Counted from the stretch's first letter, positions 1 to 9,292 are shown. The stretch: DNA of 26,481 bases from a virus (IMGVR_UViG_3300005613_000356:1-26481), one strand, 5' to 3'. A program made the numbers and translations. The notes: a model not told the origin generated them from the letters alone.

Positions 1-183
1 GGATTGATTCTGTATGTGAGCTAGTGTATCTGTTCTAAATACAGACTTATCCTCATTGTTGAATATAGTAACATTATTATTTTCTATCCTGTAGATAGCT
101 TTGTTTCTAGGGATGTTTAACAATGGCTGTCCAGTCTGATCTATTTCTACTGTATCGCCATTAATATAGACTTTCATTGCCAT
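1..183 (-). CDS. Partial tail-region protein, cut by the window edge
   Basis: An open frame starts at ATG 183-181 and runs 61 codons to the left edge without a stop, so only the N-terminus is present. It begins MAMKVYINGDTVEIDQ, and a second in-frame ATG two codons later (MKVYING) could also be the start. The visible part looks like a small beta-rich domain with many Asn, Asp and Ile residues. There is no signal peptide or membrane helix. The start is 2 bases after the stop of the upstream gene, so it is translated as part of the tail operon. Function is not recognised; position suggests a tail-tip or fibre-related protein. Confidence 0.7.
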   Translation of the reverse strand, partial: MAMKVYINGDTVEIDQTGQPLLNIPRNKAIYRIENNNVTIFNNEDKSVFRTDTLAHIQNQS

Positions 184-185
184 GT

Positions 186-1499
186 TTAGCAGTTTATTTT
201 ACGATCATCCTCAGTACGATCCGAGAATGTCAGATTAACATTTACTCCTCTATCAGTTACAAAATATTCAGTACCTGCATTCCCCTCCAATTTGACAGGA
301 ACTAGCTCATATTTGTAGCTGTGATTGTTTCCATTGTAGTCAGATATAAACAGCTCTTTACCAAAAAGGATAAAATTAAACATCTCATCTGTGATGCATT
401 CCGGTAGCTGCAAAGCTTGGTACTTATACTCCCTTTTGCTGCTCATGGTATTTTGCTTAAAGCTGTAGTCTCTTTGTGCTATGTTGTCCTGTTCGTAGCT
501 ATATTCAGGATTGCCAAAATACCCTCGTACTCTTAGAGATGTAGTATATCCACTATTCAAAAAGTCTGTATCTATAGCTACTAGCTTGCCATCCATGACA
601 GTATCTATCCTAACTGTGCCATCGGCAACAGGGATGCTAAATTGCTTTAGATGGTAGGTATCCGATAGAATGTCTACCGATATCCCTGCAATAGTCAGCT
701 CCTTTTTAATCTGATATACTCCCTCTCCTAGTAAGGTCAAAACTTTTCTCCACTCTACAATATAGTAGCTTAAATCATCCTGCACTCCTCCGAAATCCTG
801 AAAGATGCCATAGGTAGAGCTATTTAGTGCATATTCTGTAGTAGTAGCTACATCTACTAGCTTAAAATCTACTGTGCTGTTTGGTGTTTCTCGCTTATAA
901 AAGCTGCCTGTAAAATCGTTTTTGTATGGATCTGTATCCGTTGTATCTGCTAAAACTAGGTTTTTATAGCAGCACTTGCTAAATCCTCTATCTACAGGAG
1001 GCTGCTCCGGTAGCTTTACTCTTACAGCATAGCTCAATGTTCGCTCTCCACTAGGACATATTGTATCAGCTCTAGCCTCTAAGCACTCCTCACAATTTGT
1101 ATAGCTACTAAAAGATGTAGTAACTACCTCCTGTGCTCTGCTTTCCTCTCCTACAAATGTCCAACAATCGCACTCGCCATCAATCCTAAAAGCACCTGGA
1201 GCTGTTGCACCGGGAAAGCCAAATATCCTCTCGTCTCCTGTTTCGCAATTACTATATCGAAAGATATCATAGGTAGGAGTACAAGTCTGCTCGGTAGCTA
1301 CTTGCAATGCAGGCAAATTAGCCACACATACAGCAGTATCTATCCCCTGATAAACTAGAGTATAGGTTTGTAATGGATTGCCACCATCCAAATATACTAC
1401 CAATCCACTGTACGGATGGGCAGGAGATCTCCAACATTGATCTATAATGTCAGGATAACTAGCAGGATTGCACGAATTTAAGTTGTATAAAAAAGCCAT
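186..1499 (-). CDS. Cysteine-rich tail/baseplate protein (unknown family)
   Basis: A 437-residue protein in the distal tail part of the operon. The N-terminal 180 residues carry about twelve cysteines, several in close pairs or spaced motifs: GECDCW near residue 110, NCEEC near residue 135, then IC about ten residues later, and a KCC pair near residue 176. The C-terminal half is beta-rich, almost Cys-free, and ends in a lone terminal Cys. There is no signal peptide. The Cys pattern fits metal binding or disulfide-stabilised repeats in a virion surface protein. It is the third large gene after the tape measure and follows the 848-residue gene by 6 bases, so I infer a baseplate or receptor-contact role. 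I do not recognise a named family. Confidence 0.8.
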   Translation of the reverse strand: MAFLYNLNSCNPASYPDIIDQCWRSPAHPYSGLVVYLDGGNPLQTYTLVYQGIDTAVCVANLPALQVATEQTCTPTYDIFRYSNCETGDERIFGFPGATAPGAFRIDGECDCWTFVGEESRAQEVVTTSFSSYTNCEECLEARADTICPSGERTLSYAVRVKLPEQPPVDRGFSKCCYKNLVLADTTDTDPYKNDFTGSFYKRETPNSTVDFKLVDVATTTEYALNSSTYGIFQDFGGVQDDLSYYIVEWRKVLTLLGEGVYQIKKELTIAGISVDILSDTYHLKQFSIPVADGTVRIDTVMDGKLVAIDTDFLNSGYTTSLRVRGYFGNPEYSYEQDNIAQRDYSFKQNTMSSKREYKYQALQLPECITDEMFNFILFGKELFISDYNGNNHSYKYELVPVKLEGNAGTEYFVTDRGVNVNLTFSDRTEDDRKINC

Positions 1500-1505
1500 T
1501 ATCTA

Positions 1506-4052
1506 TTATTTACACCCCTCTCTACCTGTAATCTTGTAGCGAGTAGCATCTATTAATTTATTAGGATCTACTAAACAGGAACATCTAAGTACTGTAGGAG
1601 ATATAATCTGCACATCTAGCAACGTACCACCGGACAAAGGTAGTAAAGGATTATCAATTTCGGGTAGATAGATGGAGCTAAGCTGTCTATATTCTAGGAA
1701 ACCTGCTCCCTGATCTACCTCGATAGTGTTCAATCCGTAAATATTTGCTAAGGTTGTCCATGTTCCTGTAGCTCTAGTGTATTCTATCTCTATTCTAACT
1801 AGCTCATCATCTAAGATAACTCCTAGAGGCAAGCCACTCACAGGATCAATACCACCATTTAACAATGTGCTATCAGATTCTCTGTAGTATCTTACGACAG
1901 ATGTTATGTCTGTGTTCGCATCATAGTCCTTAAATGTCAAAGGTAAAGTATTTTTATACCTTACTGCCTTACCATTTAGGATAGCATCGGTATAAACTAC
2001 AAAGCTAAAAGTATATCCTGCAGTATCTAGCCATTGATACCAGTCATTATTAATGCCATTGTTAGCCTCTGTGTTGTCGTAGAAATCCTGTACTATCTCT
2101 GCAGGAACATTGATACGTTTCAACCAATCCTCCCATCGTATCTTATAGCCATAGAGGCCTCGTACTCCTTTCTCTGTTCCGACATCTAATGGAGACCAAT
2201 AATCTACCTTTATAAAGTTTTTATTGTTGCCTGCTACAAGCTTAAAACCTCTGCTAGCATCAAAATTAAATTGTGTAGGATCAGGATACTGAGTTAAGTC
2301 TACTTGGAATGTCTCTAGCTCGTAAGTTAGGCCATCGCTGTCACGTTCTACAATGAATCCATAAGTCAAAGCTGTAGGTTTAGGTATTGTTGCCCCTGTA
2401 GCTGTATCTATGGTAAAGAATACACGAGCTAACAAATCGTCCTCTATGCGTATATCATTGCCACATGGAGAGGCTATGTCTGTCTCATCTTGCGGATGGT
2501 CTAACATCTCCAATGTCATGCCCGGATATGCACCTACAGGCTCTACAAATGTTTCCATCTGATTGTAGTCTAGCAATAGGCTTACTCTGTTGCTAAAATT
2601 AGTAACTAGGTTCTGATCAGCTATGCTAAACCATAGGATATAGTTTCGCTCTATCTCATTTTTAGCATCAAAAAAGGTAGTAAAATCAGCACTAGGAATA
2701 AAAGTAGCCTCAAAAGTAACCTGATCAAGTCCTGTAATACTGGCCTTAAGCCATTGTACATCCATAGTAACTGAATCTTTGCTATAACCGATAGCACTTG
2801 TAACAGCAGAACTCGGAGTAAATCTGTAAGCATTCGATAAATTGAAAACATCTTGAAAGTTATCGATATCTCCTCCTGTATTCATCAAAAGGTTTTTATA
2901 AAAGGGATATTCATTCTGCTTGAAATCGGTATCCTCCAAAGGTATCCAAGAGAAACCATAGGCAAACTTTGTCTGCCCTGAAAGATTAGCTACACCATCT
3001 ATAACAGCAGTAACCTTGATAGCATTCTGATAGTCTAGCTGTGTTACTGTAGTAGTTCCGTTAGGCTGTGTTAAGTCCTCATGTTTCTGATAGGTTATTG
3101 AGCTGATAGTAAAATCATTCTCAAATCCGTTGTAATTCTCATCAAACCATCCGGTATTACCAAGCTTATCAGTATTCTCTAAAAAGTTCTGTATAGTGAT
3201 GTTTGGATTGTTGTAGACAGGGAATCCCTGTATCAGAAAGTTATCGGTAATGGCTGCAGCATCGAATACCTGTTGAGGAGCTACTCTATCCTCAAAGTTA
3301 GTAACATCCTCAAAGAAAGAGCTAAGCATATAAACTATCTCTATCTCATAGTTGTGCTTGATTCCAAAAAATGATGCACCTAAATACTTGAGATTGACAA
3401 AAGCTATGCTCATTCCGGATTGATTGCCTAATGGCTGCATCTGTGTAGTAGCTCCGATAGCTAGGGTATCTGTGTTCTCTGCTAAAAACTCTGTTAAAGT
3501 GCCATCAATAAAGCTGCTAAGGTTCGCAGATTGGCTGTTACTGTTCTCTAAATGTCCATAGGTAAGCTTGATTCCTTGAGGCCTTTTTAATGTGTAAATA
3601 ACGACATCTACAATATTAAATTCTCCACTATTTACGGGTAGAATCTGTGACCATGCACCTATCCCTCCGATTGGCTGCCCATTTGGCTGTACTATGAATG
3701 CTTTGTTATCCTCAATCTTGCCAATAAACATCTGATCTCCTGGATAGGGAACTCTATTAAAATTGTCTACAGGAGAGCTAGGGTTAGATATATCCCTATG
3801 TATCCATTGCAATACTATATCATCCCCCTCAGCAAAGCCATACTCATTCCAGCTCTTGCCATTGGTTAGGGTTAGTACATCCGGCTCATCAATGAATAAG
3901 CTATTCAATGTATCGAACTCTATAAATACACCAAAGCTCGCATCTATTGTCAGTTTTTGCCAATCTCCAGTATTACCTAGTAACCAATTTACATTGGCAT
4001 CTATTGGCCTGTATGGAGATGTGTACTCCCTTTTATTTATTTCTACGCCCAT
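1506..4052 (-). CDS. Large tail-tip/baseplate structural protein (unknown family)
   Basis: An 848-residue acidic protein rich in Asn, Thr, aromatic and beta-branched residues, as expected for a virion protein built of beta-sandwich domains. No Walker motif, protease triad, collagen repeat or membrane helix is visible. The ATG at 4052 lies inside the end of the preceding 85-residue gene (20-base overlap), which points to translational coupling. It is the longest gene in the window and lies downstream of the tape measure and tail-tip hub genes. That is where siphoviruses encode central fibre, baseplate or receptor-binding proteins. The functional assignment rests on position and composition only. 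Confidence 0.8.
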   Translation of the reverse strand: MGVEINKREYTSPYRPIDANVNWLLGNTGDWQKLTIDASFGVFIEFDTLNSLFIDEPDVLTLTNGKSWNEYGFAEGDDIVLQWIHRDISNPSSPVDNFNRVPYPGDQMFIGKIEDNKAFIVQPNGQPIGGIGAWSQILPVNSGEFNIVDVVIYTLKRPQGIKLTYGHLENSNSQSANLSSFIDGTLTEFLAENTDTLAIGATTQMQPLGNQSGMSIAFVNLKYLGASFFGIKHNYEIEIVYMLSSFFEDVTNFEDRVAPQQVFDAAAITDNFLIQGFPVYNNPNITIQNFLENTDKLGNTGWFDENYNGFENDFTISSITYQKHEDLTQPNGTTTVTQLDYQNAIKVTAVIDGVANLSGQTKFAYGFSWIPLEDTDFKQNEYPFYKNLLMNTGGDIDNFQDVFNLSNAYRFTPSSAVTSAIGYSKDSVTMDVQWLKASITGLDQVTFEATFIPSADFTTFFDAKNEIERNYILWFSIADQNLVTNFSNRVSLLLDYNQMETFVEPVGAYPGMTLEMLDHPQDETDIASPCGNDIRIEDDLLARVFFTIDTATGATIPKPTALTYGFIVERDSDGLTYELETFQVDLTQYPDPTQFNFDASRGFKLVAGNNKNFIKVDYWSPLDVGTEKGVRGLYGYKIRWEDWLKRINVPAEIVQDFYDNTEANNGINNDWYQWLDTAGYTFSFVVYTDAILNGKAVRYKNTLPLTFKDYDANTDITSVVRYYRESDSTLLNGGIDPVSGLPLGVILDDELVRIEIEYTRATGTWTTLANIYGLNTIEVDQGAGFLEYRQLSSIYLPEIDNPLLPLSGGTLLDVQIISPTVLRCSCLVDPNKLIDATRYKITGREGCK

Positions 4053-4290
4053 TGTTTATAGTTTTTGCTATGCTAGATATCTCAGCATCTACATTCTCTC
4101 CCTTTTTAGCTTTGTTCATCAATGTTTTTATGCTGATAACATTCTTTTGAATGCTCTGCAGTTGTTCAGGATTAGCATCTTTCATAAGTGCATCCATCGT
4201 AGCATTAATTGTGCTTTCTGTAGCTTTTAGCATAGCATTAGCCTGCTGTACTGTAGCTTTTAGGTTGTTTAAACTGTTCTCTAAACTCAT
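4033..4290 (-). CDS. Small coiled-coil tail-region protein
   Basis: An 85-residue protein, MSLENSLNNLKATVQQ..., mostly predicted helix with a heptad-like spacing of Leu, Ile, Val and Met through most of its length and a basic end (NNGRRNK). The start codon shares bases with the stop of the upstream tail-tip gene (ATGA overlap) and its 3' end overlaps the 848-residue gene by 20 bases. Coupled translation with both neighbours supports a true gene. It may be a small assembly factor or minor structural helix bundle for the tail tip. No family is recognised. Confidence 0.75.
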   Translation of the reverse strand: MSLENSLNNLKATVQQANAMLKATESTINATMDALMKDANPEQLQSIQKNVISIKTLMNKAKKGENVDAEISSIAKTINNGRRNK

Positions 4291-6080
4291 TCTAAAAATG
4301 TTATCTCGAAATTATCATCATAAAGTCTATTGACCTTGTAGTTTATGGTAGCATAGTTATCCCATATCTGCCACTCCAAAGATTCTATCTGTGCAGGCTC
4401 TCCGGCCTCTGTCTCTACTTGGTTGTTGTCTAGTAAAGTTACAAAATCCTCAAAACAAAAAGGTATTTTTTGCTCCCTGTATAACCAGTATTGATTATGC
4501 TTGCCATCTATCTGCTTAAAGCTATTGATAAAATGGTAATTTTGCCACAACTTAGATGCAGCCATTATACTCCTTTGGTCTTTCTGCAATGTTCCTCCTG
4601 CCATTACTACCATCCTACATCCGCTGCTAAAATGGCTAGAGCTCAACATACTGCCTATCCTGTTGGTAATCTTACCGGATAAGCTTTGTGGATTGCCTAG
4701 CTGTCCTGTCAAAGCATCGGCCACACTAACCAAAGCTCTAGCTATCTCCTCTATTACTGTTAACTTATCCTTTCTAAGTGCTAAGCTGATAGGTATGCTT
4801 ACCTCTTTCAATCCTTTCAAGGTAGTAAGCTTTGAGTTTATTGTTACCTTTGGCTTTAAAACTGCTTGATATACTCTGCCGTTCTGATTATCTAAGGTGT
4901 TCAAATCTTGATTGTCGAATGCCCAGTTAATATTGTAGTTAGCTTTTATCTCGTCGGTATTAAAGCTGTTTGTATCTATCAACTTTTCCTGATCGATAAA
5001 GGTATCAGGTATTACATATCCTGCACTCTTTTCAAAGAAATCTCTACGCTCAAAGATAAACTTACCATCTGTTAGCTGAAAGTCAGCATTAAATACCTCT
5101 TTAAATGTTCGTACTACTCCTGCAAAGGTATTTAACGGATCCTGTGCCGATGGTACGCCCGTTTCTCTCCAGGTATTATCTGCACCTGTAGGCTTTTCGC
5201 CTCCTCTGTGATTCTTTGCAGGAATTACTACCCATTGATTGCCACTAACATCAAAGCTATCTAGCAAGGTACTTTCTAAGGTCAAATCTAAGTACTCACA
5301 GGCCTTAGCAAATAGGCTTTTAACAGTCATCCCCTTATGAAATCTTTTAGGAGGTAAGATTTGCTCTATAATCTGCTCTACAAGCTCAACAATGGCAACA
5401 ATAATAGCTACGATATAGGCAATTTGTGCAATTAGCTTTAATGCAGCCATAATGATATTACCGATATCGTATGCCGTAACAACTCCTGCACCTAATCCTG
5501 CAGATACACCCACCACAGGAGTAGCAGCATCTGTAAGGTCAGCTATCCTATCTGCTAGGGTTTGGATGTTTTCTATCAGCTCTTTTGTCAATATAAAGGT
5601 AGATATAGACAATATCAATAGCTGTGCTCCATCGGGAATATAGTTGATAACATAAGGTACAGATACAAAATCTGCATCAGTTATGATTCCCTGATTCTCT
5701 AGGTATCGATAGCTAAAACCATCGGCCACCTCATTAAGCCAGTCATTACCTTGCTCCCTCTTTAGGGTACATTCTACCTCGCACTCATCAATAAACTGCA
5801 CTCCTGCACTAAAATCTAAGAATCCCTCAAAGCTTGCAGGATTGTTCAGGTCTCCTACCTCTATCCTGTATGGTTCTCCCTCAAAAAAGCCTACTCCTCC
5901 TGTCAATCCGGATAGTATTCTATCTCTAAGTGCTTTCCCCTCATCCGCTACCAATCTGATAGAATTGATAGTAATATTGGCAGCCTCTTTTTTGCCCTCC
6001 CAATCCATAACTATCTTTGCTTGGTCGAAATCTCTAGGATTAACTAGGATACCATTCCTGTAGTGCCGAATATCTGCCAT
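4287..6080 (-). CDS. Tail-tip hub-like protein with internal membrane-like segment
   Basis: A 597-residue protein immediately after the tape measure (TAATG overlap), the usual place for distal tail or baseplate hub proteins. Residues 1-125 and 245-597 are ordinary soluble alpha/beta sequence. Residues about 151-165 are strongly hydrophobic. Residues about 188-243 form a Gly/Ala-rich then Ile/Val/Leu-rich stretch (GVSAGLGAGVV..., IAQIAYIVAIIVAIVELV) long enough for two membrane helices. The hydrophobic block is followed by a PPKRFHKGMTV sequence that starts the C-terminal domain. A membrane-active segment in the tail tip would fit a role in genome entry through the host inner membrane. That role is inferred, not shown. 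Confidence 0.8.
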   Translation of the reverse strand: MADIRHYRNGILVNPRDFDQAKIVMDWEGKKEAANITINSIRLVADEGKALRDRILSGLTGGVGFFEGEPYRIEVGDLNNPASFEGFLDFSAGVQFIDECEVECTLKREQGNDWLNEVADGFSYRYLENQGIITDADFVSVPYVINYIPDGAQLLILSISTFILTKELIENIQTLADRIADLTDAATPVVGVSAGLGAGVVTAYDIGNIIMAALKLIAQIAYIVAIIVAIVELVEQIIEQILPPKRFHKGMTVKSLFAKACEYLDLTLESTLLDSFDVSGNQWVVIPAKNHRGGEKPTGADNTWRETGVPSAQDPLNTFAGVVRTFKEVFNADFQLTDGKFIFERRDFFEKSAGYVIPDTFIDQEKLIDTNSFNTDEIKANYNINWAFDNQDLNTLDNQNGRVYQAVLKPKVTINSKLTTLKGLKEVSIPISLALRKDKLTVIEEIARALVSVADALTGQLGNPQSLSGKITNRIGSMLSSSHFSSGCRMVVMAGGTLQKDQRSIMAASKLWQNYHFINSFKQIDGKHNQYWLYREQKIPFCFEDFVTLLDNNQVETEAGEPAQIESLEWQIWDNYATINYKVNRLYDDNFEITFLE

Positions 6081-8548
6081 TATAATCTTTTTCTCTGTTT
6101 ACTTACGTTTGTTAGCCTGTTTTGTGTCACTCTTTTAGAAATCTCTACAAAATAATCAGTCATTTGCAAAAGGTCATAATCTTTCTGAGGCATAGACTGG
6201 AATGCTTTACGCATCTCCCTAACCTCGTTCTCTAAAGATGCAAACCTATTTACTACAGTCATTCCCTTTTTAAAGTTATCTGCCTGTGATCCATACAAGT
6301 TTTGCTGCAATGGAGAGTAAAAATAGTCAGACATTGCCTCTCCGAACTCGTCTCCTCCCTTTCCTGCTAGTCCATATTTCTTAACATCGTCTGCTGTCAC
6401 TACGAACTCCTGACCATGCACCACACCTGCAATATCTTTAGTGCCATTATCTCCGGTATAACCACCCTCCTCAAATCCTGTCTCTAATGCTTTTAGTAAG
6501 CTGAAATCTACTAGGCCTCGTGCTAAAGCATTGGTATCTCCTGATGCAGCATAGCTAGATACAAGGTTTAGTAGTGTTATAAACTCTGCAGCCTGCTTAG
6601 CTTTCTGTTCTGCTCTTATCCTTTCTGCCTCTCTTTGTGCTAGCTGTTGCTGCTCGAATGCTAAAGTATTTTCTAATCCCTGCTCTGCTCTTTGTCTCTG
6701 TGTTTCTACTGCCTCTGCTTGCTGCTCCACTAAGGTAGATGCTAGGTCTAGCTGTTTCTCGAATGCAGCATTTATAGCCTCTCCTACTTTTTGAGTAGTA
6801 GCAGCTATGCCCTCTAGTAATTCCTTTTGCTTTTTCTCTTTATCTTTAGCATTCTGCTCATCAATCTTAGCACCTAGCTCTACTAGCTCCCTTTGCTTTT
6901 TATTGAAATCCTCTAATGCTTTTTCATCTTTATCCTGCTGCGTTTTGATAATAGTGTTAATCTCAGCAGTAGCCTTTTTGATGTCTTTAACTGTTTCCTT
7001 ATTAGCTTTATCTCGGATAGCTTGTTTCCTTTTTTCAGATTCTAATAACTGCAGCTCCGATAGTTCCTGATTCTTAGCCTCCAAAGCTAGTAGCTCATTA
7101 CCTAGCTCCTCTCTAAACTTAATAACCTCATCGCTATTCTCTCCATAAAACTTTATCAACTCCTCCTCTTGTTTCTCCAGGAGAGCTAGAAAAGCCTCAA
7201 ACTGCTTCTCCCTTTGCTCGTTAATAGATTTAGCCTTTAACTCCTCTAACCTTAGTAATCGCTCTTGGCTATCTTTGATTAAATTTGCCTCAGCCTCCTC
7301 TATCTGGTTTTGTAGCGATACGATGGCCTCTATCCTAGCAGATATGTTCTGCTCTATGGATTGCTGTAATTTTAGTAGCTCGTTTTGTCTTTTTATCGCC
7401 TCCTCCCTAGCTTTGTCTGCTGCTGCTTTTCTCTTTTCGGCCTTTTCTGCTGCTAGTTCGTTCTCTTTTTGCTGCTTGGCAAAATCCTCCTGTGCTTTTA
7501 ATGTTTCACTAAATGCCTCATTAAATGCCTCTCCTACCGAACGCTGATCCTCGTTTATAGTTCTAATCTGTTGTCTTAGACGATTAATATTTGCTGTTAT
7601 CTGTTCCTGACTTTCATCACTAAATGGATTAGCTCTATTTATTGTCTGAAAAGCTATCTGTATCTGTATGCTAAGCTTTCTAAACTGATCAATAGCATTA
7701 CTAGCAAATTGCCTAGCTCCTGCAGCAGCTCCGGCAAAGAATGCAGGTAGTTTAGCAAGTGCACTCGTAACAACATTGATAGCCGGAGCTAAAAACTCTA
7801 GTAGCTTTGTTCCTGCAAATGCCAGTGCATTAGTAACACCCTCAAATCCTTTTCCTACTCCTGCTAAAGTGCTGTTAAACTCTTTGTTTTTATCGATTAA
7901 ATCAGTAAAAAAGGAGCTGATTCTACGCAATCCATCGACTAATGATCTACCTAAGAATACAGCAGATGCAGCCTTACCTAGCCGACCTAAGCTAGATGTA
8001 TAGTTACCTACATTCCTACGAGTATCGCCTGTCTGCTTTTCTAGCCTTTTAAGCTGGTCTGTAAGCCTCTTTTTTGTCTTAATAAGGTCTTTGCCTCGCT
8101 TAGTGTTTTCTAGCTCGTTTTTGCTTAGTTTTTTCCACTCTAACGTAGTTAGACTAAGCTTTGCTCTAAGCTTTTCTATCTCTCCGGCCTCTTTGTTGAG
8201 GAGGATGGCTTGTTGCTTAGCTATCTGCACCCGTTCCCGATTGGCTATCTTTAGCTTTTCTCGCTGTATTAACTCCTCATCTGTTAGCTCATTGACCTTT
8301 TTTCTAGTCTTTATAGCCTTTTTTCGCTCGGTTTCTAGCTGTTTGCTAGCCTTTGTAAGCTTTTCTACTTGGGCAGTAGCTTTCTTTAGCTCCTCCTCAT
8401 TGTTAGGATTAATCAGGTCAAGGTCTTTCTGTGCCTGCTTAGCCAAGTCAGAAAGCTCCTTTTTTAACCTATCGATATTGGCAAAGATGTCATCAAATGT
8501 ATCATCCTTACCTATCAGGTCACTATAATTTATAACACTATCAGCCAT
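6080..8548 (-). CDS. Tape measure protein
   Basis: An 822-residue, highly charged, mostly helical protein that sets tail length and travels inside the tail tube. Residues 20-175 are long coiled coil rich in Lys, Glu and Leu. Next is a TGDTRRNVGNYTSSLG motif of the kind seen in Bacteroidetes tape measures, then a hydrophobic Ala/Gly/Phe-rich block at about residues 190-285 typical of the membrane-interacting part. Residues 340-640 are more coiled coil with QREKQ/AEKAEKRKAA-type repeats, and the end is soluble. It follows the frameshifted chaperone pair, with its ATG overlapping the end of the fusion frame by 8 bases, which is the classical siphovirus order. Length predicts a tail near 120 nm. 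Confidence 0.93.
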   Translation of the reverse strand: MADSVINYSDLIGKDDTFDDIFANIDRLKKELSDLAKQAQKDLDLINPNNEEELKKATAQVEKLTKASKQLETERKKAIKTRKKVNELTDEELIQREKLKIANRERVQIAKQQAILLNKEAGEIEKLRAKLSLTTLEWKKLSKNELENTKRGKDLIKTKKRLTDQLKRLEKQTGDTRRNVGNYTSSLGRLGKAASAVFLGRSLVDGLRRISSFFTDLIDKNKEFNSTLAGVGKGFEGVTNALAFAGTKLLEFLAPAINVVTSALAKLPAFFAGAAAGARQFASNAIDQFRKLSIQIQIAFQTINRANPFSDESQEQITANINRLRQQIRTINEDQRSVGEAFNEAFSETLKAQEDFAKQQKENELAAEKAEKRKAAADKAREEAIKRQNELLKLQQSIEQNISARIEAIVSLQNQIEEAEANLIKDSQERLLRLEELKAKSINEQREKQFEAFLALLEKQEEELIKFYGENSDEVIKFREELGNELLALEAKNQELSELQLLESEKRKQAIRDKANKETVKDIKKATAEINTIIKTQQDKDEKALEDFNKKQRELVELGAKIDEQNAKDKEKKQKELLEGIAATTQKVGEAINAAFEKQLDLASTLVEQQAEAVETQRQRAEQGLENTLAFEQQQLAQREAERIRAEQKAKQAAEFITLLNLVSSYAASGDTNALARGLVDFSLLKALETGFEEGGYTGDNGTKDIAGVVHGQEFVVTADDVKKYGLAGKGGDEFGEAMSDYFYSPLQQNLYGSQADNFKKGMTVVNRFASLENEVREMRKAFQSMPQKDYDLLQMTDYFVEISKRVTQNRLTNVSKQRKRL

Positions 8549-9292
8549 GTTTTTGCTTTTTCTTAATGTAGTCTAATAGACTGTAAAATCTAAAAGTAGT
8601 AATTTTCTCTAAATCCTCTGTCGTATGCTCCTTAACAGCCAACATAAACTCCTCAAAACCTAGCTCTATCTGCTTTTCTGCTGAATTATCTCTACTTAAA
8701 TTCCAATAATTAGGATTTATAAGCCTTAGTAGCTCATTATTTGCCTGCTCCCTGTCTTGTTCTGCATTCTCATCTCCTATAATTACGGATAATTGGCTCT
8801 TTAGTTTCTTGATTAACGCCTGATTATAGATGATATTTTTGCCCTCAAATTGGAGAGGAAAGAATATTTTGAGCTCTTGTTCGACTTTTTTTTTATGCCA
8901 TCGGCAGTATCCTCCACCTCTTTCTTAGTAATACCGATTCTTTGGAGCAAATCTAAGGTATTTTGTAGTCCGGATGTAGTGATATCCTCTACCTCTACTC
9001 CGTTTATACTCTTTACCATTGCAGCCAATGCCAATCCTTTAGGATCTAGCTCTGCCTGTGAGTAGTTAAAAGCCATGCGAGCATTAGATAGCTCTTTCAT
9101 AGCTTTGTCTCCCTCATTTGCCCCAATAAATCCCATAGCTCTATTAATCCTTTTGATTATATCGGCCATCGTATTGCCTACCTCGTTACTCCTCATCATC
9201 TCCTTATTAAATTTCATGTATCTACGATGTGGCATCTCCTCTATGGAATCATAAAATATTACCTCTGTTTTACGTTTTTTGAATGTTATCAT
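8541..9292 (-). CDS. Tail assembly chaperone fusion made by -1 frameshift (gpGT-like)
   Basis: A -1 shift at the slippery run 8885-8891 joins codons 1-136 of the upstream chaperone gene to a 114-codon frame (8541-8885) that ends at TGA 8543-8541, giving a 250-residue fusion. The added part begins VEQELKIFFPLQFEG and ends DYIKKKQKHG; it is helical and charged. The downstream frame has no usable start codon near its beginning: upstream it is closed by a TAA about 12 codons before the slippery site, and its first ATG is 80 codons in. It also fills the gap between the chaperone and the tape measure. In lambda and many siphoviruses the G and GT proteins coat the tape measure during tail tube assembly. 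Confidence 0.85.
8813..9292 (-). CDS. Tail assembly chaperone, short form (gpG-like)
   Basis: A 159-residue helical protein starting MITFKKRKTEVIFYD and ending in a basic tail (NLRAKISSIIRR). It is the unshifted product of the chaperone locus. Codons 133-136 read ATA AAA AAA AAG, which contains the slippery heptamer. The unshifted ribosome continues 23 more codons to TAA. The start overlaps the stop of the preceding membrane-protein gene (ATGA). Position directly upstream of the tape measure plus the frameshift signal identifies the role; the sequence itself is not close to lambda gpG, as is usual for these fast-evolving proteins. Confidence 0.85.
   Translation of the reverse strand: MITFKKRKTEVIFYDSIEEMPHRRYMKFNKEMMRSNEVGNTMADIIKRINRAMGFIGANEGDKAMKELSNARMAFNYSQAELDPKGLALAAMVKSINGVEVEDITTSGLQNTLDLLQRIGITKKEVEDTADGIKKKSNKSSKYSFLSNLRAKISSIIRR
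8844..8891 (-). promoter_or_regulatory. -1 ribosomal frameshift site (A AAA AAG) with possible downstream hairpin
   Basis: On the minus strand nine A are followed by G (8894-8885). In the chaperone frame the last seven bases form A AAA AAG, the same heptamer used in E. coli dnaX. After a one-base backward slip the next codon is GTC and the frame stays open for 114 codons. Eleven bases after the heptamer, CTCAAA (8873-8868) can pair with TTTGAG (8849-8844) across an 18-base loop, a weak candidate stimulator. A purine-rich GAGGTGGAGG lies about 18 bases upstream. Polymerase slippage on the A9 run adding one base would give the same fusion. Confidence 0.82.

Noticed and set aside
3763-4333. Overlapping plus-strand open frames, and similar ones at 6807-8528, 14194-14723 and elsewhere
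   Set aside because: They lie opposite long convincing minus-strand genes, have low-complexity Ser/Phe/Leu-rich translations caused by the opposite strand's codon bias, and no leader or operon logic.
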